NCBI GenBank assembly: GCA_022813625.1
Contig: JAKLMB010000047.1
Coordinates: 174,174-238,173 of the forward strand
DNA: 64,000 nucleotides
DNA from: Aaosphaeria pasadenensis
Lineage: Eukaryota; Ascomycota; Dothideomycetes; Pleosporales
Direction of reading: 5' to 3'
Every line of letters starts with the position of its first letter. The first letter of the stretch is position 1. The position numbers and the translations under genes are program-made. Under the pieces are notes generated by a model. The model worked only from the letters and a program-made list of their open reading frames with translations, did not search any database and was not told where the DNA came from. Below, piece by piece: positions 58,276 to 64,000 of this stretch.

Positions 58276-59490
58276 TCAAGAAGACCGTTTGAAACGGTTG
58301 AAGGCGTCTGTGATAGCGCTTTTGATCTCTGCCCGTCTGGTTAGTTCGTCACTGGCCACTAGAGTAGGCCGGTTGATGTTCGAACTCTTGTGGCCTTCAA
58401 TGTATCTGTCGCCGATGAAGAGTGCCTTCAATTCGACCCATGACGGGACCGACTTCGAGATGCCTTGACAATTGTATGTTTCCTGCTGGAGAATGGCTTG
58501 GACACGCGCTACATACGTCGGCCAGTCTTCGCTATGAGCACGTGTGAACTGCTTCCCGTAGTTCTTAATGCTGCATTCTAATTCCAGAACCAGGGTCAGC
58601 CTTTGTAGATTCCTGTAGCGGTTCTTCAGGTCTTTATGCCCCCCTTTTAGAAGATAGCCCAGGCCGTAGACATGATGCGCGCAGATTGTGATGTTCTTGA
58701 CGAATCTCGCATAGCCAGGCGGAAACAGGGGAACGGAGAAGTCAACCGGAGGGGATGTCTCCGGAGTGCGATTGAAGAGCTGGAACTCGTTACATCCGTA
58801 GAAGACCTTTCGAGCCTCAGTGAAGACTTGCCGACTGACGCGAAGAATGGCGATATTGAAGGACTCGTGACGGTGGACTCGCGACTTCAAGCCGTGAACG
58901 GCAGTTTGAGTGAGCGCAAATGAGATCCCCGACAGCAACTCTCTGTGCTCAGCGAACACATAGGCACCCTCTTCGTTGGAGTGCACGGTCTGGTTTTGAC
59001 GAAGACAGATCAGGCTCGGCACGGTAAGAAGATCTCCGTATATGATCTCTCTTACCTTCAATGGTAAACCCATGAAGTTGAATGGCTTGGACGCTTGGAT
59101 TGACTGAGATTTGCGATCAAGGCTTGGAGGTGCCGCATCAAAGTCTCCCTCGTGGCTGCAAGGGCTGATCGGCGGAGTCGGGAATGCTCTTTTTGGGCGG
59201 CTTAGAGGATTTTTGACATCATGAGTATGAGCCCCATAGATCGTCTTTATCTGTATATCCTCGAGCGGGCCACCAAATCTTCCATCAAGATATGCTGAGC
59301 TTCCTGCTGACGAGGCGAAATTTTGTTCTCCTTCTCCATCCAAGTCCAGCATCATTCGCTTCATTTCCCGCTCGTCGTCGTGCTCGCTACTGAAACGCAC
59401 GCGCTTCGGAAGGCCTGCTGTGGGTGGAGGGGTGAGTAGCTGGGTAGCATTGACGTTGTCTGGTGTTTCCGCCCTTACAAATGAAGCCAT
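58276..59490 (-). CDS. Uncharacterised protein with F-box-like N-terminal motif
   Basis: Intronless, 404 residues. After a disordered, Pro/Ser-rich N-terminus (about 1-140) with a KRVRFSSEHDDE patch, it has the short motif FNFMGLPLKVREIIYGDLL, the F-box-like/2EXR-type helix seen at the start of many Pezizomycotina-specific proteins of unknown function. The following ~200 residues contain ILRVSRQVFTEARKVFYGCNEFQL, FVKNITICAHH and NLQRLTLVLELE, again typical of this fungal group. If it is a true F-box it would act as a substrate adaptor of an SCF ubiquitin ligase, but that is inference. The start is the first ATG in frame; the open frame extends upstream only through non-ATG codons. Confidence 0.78.
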   Translation of the reverse strand: MASFVRAETPDNVNATQLLTPPPTAGLPKRVRFSSEHDDEREMKRMMLDLDGEGEQNFASSAGSSAYLDGRFGGPLEDIQIKTIYGAHTHDVKNPLSRPKRAFPTPPISPCSHEGDFDAAPPSLDRKSQSIQASKPFNFMGLPLKVREIIYGDLLTVPSLICLRQNQTVHSNEEGAYVFAEHRELLSGISFALTQTAVHGLKSRVHRHESFNIAILRVSRQVFTEARKVFYGCNEFQLFNRTPETSPPVDFSVPLFPPGYARFVKNITICAHHVYGLGYLLKGGHKDLKNRYRNLQRLTLVLELECSIKNYGKQFTRAHSEDWPTYVARVQAILQQETYNCQGISKSVPSWVELKALFIGDRYIEGHKSSNINRPTLVASDELTRRAEIKSAITDAFNRFKRSS

Positions 59491-60314
59491 TGTGAAATGC
59501 TCAAGGGTAATGTTGCAGAGAGGCTCAGAACTGGCGATGTGGAGGGCTTGAGAAGTCAAGTTGGACGAAGAAGCAATTGGACGGCTTCATCTTACATAGA
59601 GAATCCGGGTGAAGGTGAACTGGCCATCGCAAAGAGTGATGCTCTCTCCTGTGTTCACCGCTTTATGAAGTGTTGGCAAGGGCAGGTGAAGGTGGGAATT
59701 CATCATATGGCCAGTCATTCACTGAATTTATCAAAACAGGATTCATCTACCCGAGAGTGAGCATTTCGACCTGCACAGGAGATGTACATGTCTGTGTAGC
59801 GTCTGAGTTTCTATGTTCTCGCACCTCGGAGGTATGAGGGAGGGATACTGTACAATAGTAGCGCAAGGTGATTTTCATTTCTTTGGTTTACATAAAATAG
59901 CTCTTTTCCCTATAATTGAAGGCTCTTAACAAGGTAAAGCCTCCCGAATGTTTACCTGAGCATGGCATGTAAAGGTAAGAGGAGACAGTCCCGGAAGTGA
60001 TTGGCGCTACCGTCAGCGTATACTTGCAGTCTCAGATCAGATTTAGTATTCATGAGCATTAATTGATATCAAATCTTGAGTTTCGGAAGCGGTGAACTTC
60101 TTTAAAAGCGTAGGTTGTTCGGTACTAGATATTGGATTAAAGATATCACGGATGAAGCCGCGCACCTAATGACCAAAGCTTGGGCCAGGAAAATCGAACT
60201 TCTTGCCAAGCCATTTTGCAGCCGACAATCGTCCAAACCTCACAACCTCCGGCCGCCCATCACCACCACCTCCCCCAGCTCCTCCATCCGCAATCCATCT
60301 CCTCTCCGCCCAAA
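59491..60314. other. Divergent intergenic region
   Basis: About 820 bases between the diverging F-box-like gene and the ATP synthase OSCP gene. The last ~100 bases are a C/CT-rich leader typical of highly expressed fungal genes. No gene is seen. Confidence 0.5.
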
Positions 60315-61220
60315 ATGTTCGCGAGCAGAGCTCTCACCACCGCTCTCCGAGCTGGTGCCCCCCGCGCACCCATTGTTGCCCGCGTCGCCGCCGTCCGAAG
60401 CTACGCAGCTGCTGCCCCAGCGGCGCCCGCCAGCACCAACACATCGACGAGACCTCCCGTTGCTCTCTTTGGCATTGATGGAACCTATGCTAGCGCTCTG
60501 GTACGACATGTCCATGGTCCATCCCGAGTCATGCCGAATGATTCGGAGATGGATCGTTTGCGCAATTGAAAGAATTGGACCATTCGCTGACAGTTATGAT
60601 TTTTTCTCTTTCGTACAGTTCACTGCCGCCGCAAAGACTAGCACGCTCGAACCCACCGCCAAGTCTCTCGAGGCCCTCTCCAGCGTCTTCAAGAAGGATG
60701 CTAAGCTCGCCGAGGTCCTCTCCGCTCCCACTCTCAGCGCCGCGGACAAGGACCAGATCATTGCGGAATTGACCAAGCACATCGGTACCCAGGACAAGGA
60801 GGGTGTTGTCAAGAACTTCCTCTCCACGTTGGCTGAGAACAACCGATTGGGTGCCTTGGAGGGTGTCGTGGAGAAGTTCAGCATCTTGATGGGAGCACAC
60901 AGGGGCGAGATCGAATTGACCGTCACAAGCGCTGCGGTATGTGGAGGCTCTTGGCGTCGAGAGACCAAATCCCCAGATTGAAAGGATGACATGCTAACGT
61001 GAATTAACACCAGCCGCTCGACAGCAAGACCCTCTCCCGCCTCGAGGCTGCCGTCCACAAGTCCGATTACGTTGCCAATGGCCAGAGGCTCAAGGTCGTC
61101 TCCAAGGTCAACCCTGAGATCAAGGGTGGACTCGTCGTCGAGATTGGCGACCGTACCATTGACCTTTCCGTCTCCTCCAAGATGGCCAAGATGAACAAGC
61201 TCCTCAAGGACACTTTGTAA
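60315..61220 (+). CDS. ATP5: Mitochondrial ATP synthase subunit 5 (OSCP)
   Basis: Oligomycin-sensitivity-conferring protein, part of the peripheral stalk linking F1 to Fo of the mitochondrial ATP synthase (delta subunit in bacteria). Three exons (60315-60500, 60619-60936, 61014-61220; phase-0 introns of 118 and 77 nt) give 236 residues. The N-terminus is a mitochondrial presequence (MFASRALTTALRAGAPRAPI, Arg/Ala-rich, no acids). The mature part begins with RPPVALFGIDGTYASALFTAA. Further family marks are LAENNRLGALEGVVEKF, HRGEIELTVTSAAPL (rebuilt over intron 2) and the conserved end NPEIKGGLVVEIGDRTIDLS with SSKMAKMNKLLKDTL. The long CT-rich 5' leader fits strong expression. Confidence 0.97.
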
Positions 61221-62016
61221 ATATATACCACTCCTATATCTGGCGCGGTAGCGATGAATGTGACGGGTACTTGGGCTTGTGTACTTTAGAAGATTCGTGA
61301 AAAAGACAATCTGCAATTGTTCCACCACCCTTATTTGCACGCCTCCGAGAACCAATCATCGCAGGAGACATTGTGATTCATTTTGGATGTGTGAGACAAC
61401 ATGGTTTGTCTCGCTACGGCTCGAGCAATCCATCTGTTCCCGGTGGCCGAGTGCAGAACTTAGCTGACTCAGGATGTCGATACTTCAATCCGCACGACAA
61501 ACTTAGAAGAAAGTAATATAATAATGTATACTCAATGATTGAAAATATTGACAGGAATCGTTAAGGTCGTAAAGCTCATGAACCTCTCATAATGCATATG
61601 GCCGATTTGGCTCATGGCTTCAACATGCTGTAGCTATATCTACTACGAGAATTGCGAAGTGGGGGGAAATGAATAGGAAAAGGGGAGACGGGAGAGCAAA
61701 CCAGAAAAAAAGGGAAAACAAAACCAATTGGCACATAGAACTCCTCCTCTGTTTGGAGCGGCATCACAAGCCCATCGTTGATAGCCAAGCCCCAGAGAGA
61801 CTGAGCAACCTAACATGATGGGCCTAGGGGATATCAAAATGCCGCCCTCTTCGTATAAGCAATGGAACGCAAAAGAAATGTGTGCAAGTACTTCAAAACA
61901 TCCTCCTCTTTGATATGTGATGATCTTCTTCCCCGGACATATTGACAATTAGCTTCCTCCCCCGCCCTCTCCCTCCCTTCACCTAGAAACCAGTGGAGAG
62001 ACACATATACCCTCTC
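61221..62016. other. Convergent intergenic region
   Basis: About 800 bases between the tail-to-tail OSCP gene and the next - strand gene. No gene is supported; it probably holds two 3' untranslated regions. Confidence 0.5.
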
Positions 62017-63177
62017 TCATAACCCCACGTCATCGAGTCCGTTTAAGTAACTTTTTTGCGCTCTTTTGATGTCCCGGACGAATTGGATGCTCAGTCTCTT
62101 CAGGTTGTCTTTTTGGGCCTTCTCTAGGCTTAGCTCTTTGGCTTTGTTGATGGAGGCCACGGTGTCGGTAAGTGCTTGGACGGCCTCGTCTAGTTGTGCG
62201 TCGTAGTCGACCAGTGGATATCCGCGCATCTCGTCGGCCAGTTGGCGAAGTGCTTCTGCGTTTACGCATTGCTTGTTCACGCCCCGTTTCCCGCTGGGGA
62301 CCTCGACCGGGTAAGTGAGGGCGTCGAAGTCGGTGATCTTGGTGGGGTCTTCCACGATGTTGGGATGTTCTGGCAAGTACTCCTGTCCCTGTGGCATGGT
62401 AAAGAAGCTGGCGTGTTCCGCCTGGCTGGGACGGATTCCCTTGCCGACGAGGTTGCTGACGAGTTGGGTGTTTGATCTCGTGTTTCGGGGCGATGCTGGT
62501 GACAACCCAAGGGTCTGGGTGCTTTCAGAGGAACTACCTCTTCTTTTCAACCGTGGAGTGGGTGTCGGACGTCCATTGGGGCTGTTGCGTGTCTTGCCGA
62601 CCTTGGAGAGACTGGCGGCCGACGTCCTGGATCTCTTCCTACGGTGGCCTCCTCCCGGAGGAGGTTGGGGCAGGCCCGGTTCTATCTTGACTTGCACCTG
62701 GATGAACTCTCCTTGAGAATCCTCGAGTGCCCTTTTGACAGACTCGGGCGACAGAGAGCGCTGATCCATGGGAAGATCAGAGCCATTCGCCCGAAGTTGA
62801 AATGCCCGTGTCAGGAATTGCTTGAACATCTCACGGGGGGCGGGGACACCAGGCGCGGGCGAGGAAGCGGCTGCTGCTACTGCTGCTGCTGCTGCTGCTG
62901 CTCCTCCTGTCGGCCCTGATGATAATGTAATGATGGCTGCTTCCCGCTCACTTGGCACAGGTTTAGAGGTAGACGATGGGCCCTTTCCAGGCTCATACGT
63001 CAACAACGTTGTGACGCTATCGTAACCTGTAGCTGCTATCGTGACCCTCCTCGTGGCTAACTCGGGCTTCAGTGGTGTTGACCTGCTGCTAGTTCCCGAA
63101 ATAGTAAGCGAGCTGGCGCTTGCTTGGATCGGATTTTCACACAGCGACGACGGCGGCGGTGGGCGACCGTTCGGCAT
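62017..63177 (-). CDS. Uncharacterised low-complexity protein, probably nuclear
   Basis: Intronless, 386 residues, not recognised. The N-terminal half is low complexity, with a Pro/Ser-rich start, an Ala tract (about 92-104) and basic clusters (GGGHRRKRSRT, PRLKRRGSSS) that look like nuclear localisation signals. The C-terminal ~120 residues look folded: a block with FFTMPQGQEYLPEHPNIVED and DFDALTYPVEVPSGKRG, then helices with LRQLADEMRGYPLVDYD and a final amphipathic coil-like segment (AQKDNLKRLSIQFVRDIKRA). The start is the first ATG and no signal peptide is present. It may be a regulatory or chromatin protein, but I cannot assign a family. Confidence 0.7.
   Translation of the reverse strand: MPNGRPPPPSSLCENPIQASASSLTISGTSSRSTPLKPELATRRVTIAATGYDSVTTLLTYEPGKGPSSTSKPVPSEREAAIITLSSGPTGGAAAAAAAVAAAASSPAPGVPAPREMFKQFLTRAFQLRANGSDLPMDQRSLSPESVKRALEDSQGEFIQVQVKIEPGLPQPPPGGGHRRKRSRTSAASLSKVGKTRNSPNGRPTPTPRLKRRGSSSESTQTLGLSPASPRNTRSNTQLVSNLVGKGIRPSQAEHASFFTMPQGQEYLPEHPNIVEDPTKITDFDALTYPVEVPSGKRGVNKQCVNAEALRQLADEMRGYPLVDYDAQLDEAVQALTDTVASINKAKELSLEKAQKDNLKRLSIQFVRDIKRAQKSYLNGLDDVGL
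62870..62901 (-). repeat. GCT/AGC trinucleotide repeat coding for poly-alanine
   Basis: About ten mostly perfect GCT units on the + strand, read as GCA on the - strand and translated as the Ala tract of the low-complexity protein. The repeat can change length without breaking the frame. Confidence 0.85.
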
Positions 63178-63862
63178 CGAATATCTATGAGAATGAAGAT
63201 AATCGACACTTGGTCGCGGTCGCGCAGGGCCTCGAAGTAATTTTTCCGGTCACAGTGAGAGGTGAGCTCACGAACGTGAGGGGAGTGGAATTGTGTGGCG
63301 GACGCCTGACGGGTTCTGCACTGCAACGGGCAACGAACGACCTTGAACCTTTTTTTTCCCTCTTCCCCCTCCTTGGCGGTCAAAGAACGGTGTGTGACCT
63401 TTTTCGAGTGAGAGCGAAGTGGGTGGGAAGTGGGAGTTAAGTGGGATTGGATTATTGGATTATTGGGGGAGTGCAAGCCTGCAAGTGCAACTGCAAGGCA
63501 AGGCAAGGCCTGGCTGGGGGGAGACGGGGGGGGAAGAGGGGGACTATTCGATTTTTTTTCTTGCTTTTCCCCCGCTCCGCTACTCTGTGCCTAGGCAAAG
63601 TAACGTAACTTAACTTCTTAACCTACTCGTTCAGTCCTAAACTTCTTAACTACTGTACCTAAACCATGACCCACGGACACTTCCGCGATCACGATCCAAG
63701 GCGGTGAGGTTTCCCGAGCTCGGCTTAGTTGTCGGGTGAGGTGGAGGTGGAGTGTTGAGAGAGTCTGATGAGGTCACTGTAGTCACTACTATCTACTGAC
63801 ACAGTAACATACCCTCGTAGTAACATAACATTACGAGTTGTAGTTAGCTGATAGTGGGAGGA
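63178..63862. other. Intergenic region near the window end
   Basis: About 680 bases upstream of the last - strand gene, so it holds that promoter and leader. It has G-rich stretches (near 63517-63541) and short repeats such as CTTAAC and GGCAA units. No gene is seen. Confidence 0.5.
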
Positions 63863-64000
63863 GGGGGGGGGGGGGGGGGGGGGATTAACGTTGGTGGTAA
63901 AATTGAACAAACAAAATTAAAAAAAAAAAAAAATTTTTAAAAAAACCGAATAAAAAATTTTTATAAAAAAAAAAAAAAAAAAAAACAAAATATTATGTGA
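63863..64000. repeat. Homopolymer G run and A/T-only tail, probable contig end
   Basis: A run of about 21 G (63863-63883) is followed by A-runs of 15 (63919-63933) and 21 bases (63965-63985) separated by short T-runs. This does not resemble the rest of the window. It fits low-quality read ends at a contig border, though a real low-complexity locus cannot be excluded. Confidence 0.75.

Overview
The window is nuclear DNA from a filamentous ascomycete (Pezizomycotina). The evidence is many short GT-AG introns of 47-187 nt, CTAAC-type branch sites, genes on both strands with no operons, fungus-specific families (Zn2Cys6 regulator, GH76, Hsp9/Hsp12, DHA1-type MFS, fungal FAS1 protein), a tRNA-Val(AAC) with a canonical intron, and CT-rich leaders. 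No species can be named from the sequence alone. The last ~140 bases are homopolymer G, then A/T runs, and look like a contig end.

Layout. 1-20.6 kb is very gene-poor: about 13.6 kb without a recognisable gene, one Zn2Cys6 transcription factor (13.6-15.1 kb), then another ~5.5 kb without a gene. This stretch carries microsatellites and a recurring 9-bp word TACGGAGTA / TACTCCGTA. From 20.7 kb the density becomes normal: a J-like-domain protein lacking HPD (-), a CRY-DASH photolyase/cryptochrome (-), glutamate decarboxylase (-), a secreted FAS1 (fasciclin) protein with a His/Pro linker (+), a 4-coumarate-CoA-ligase-like enzyme ending in AKL (-), a nuclear-looking unknown protein (-) divergent from a WBP11-like splicing factor (+), an Hsp9/Hsp12 stress protein (-), a secreted GH76 mannanase (+), RNase P/MRP subunit Pop1 (+), an Sgf11-type SAGA subunit (+), a tRNA-Val/tRNA-Ser pair (+), a trypsin-like peptidase (+), a nine-exon MFS transporter (-), diphthamide synthase Dph1 (+), a repeat-rich cell-wall-type protein (-), ribosomal protein eS8 (+), an F-box-like unknown protein (-), the ATP synthase OSCP subunit (+) and a low-complexity nuclear-type protein (-).

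Function. The genes are a mix of housekeeping (eS8, Pop1, Dph1, WBP11, OSCP, Sgf11, tRNAs) and accessory functions (light, stress, cell surface, transport, acyl/aryl-CoA activation). I see no biosynthetic gene cluster, defence island, transposon open reading frame or CRISPR. Gene models were built by hand. For every spliced model I checked that exon lengths sum to a multiple of three and that the junctions restore the conserved protein where there is one. The most unusual items are the gene desert around the Zn2Cys6 regulator with its repeated motif, the J-like protein without HPD, the possible dicistronic tRNA pair, and the frequent AAG 3' splice sites.
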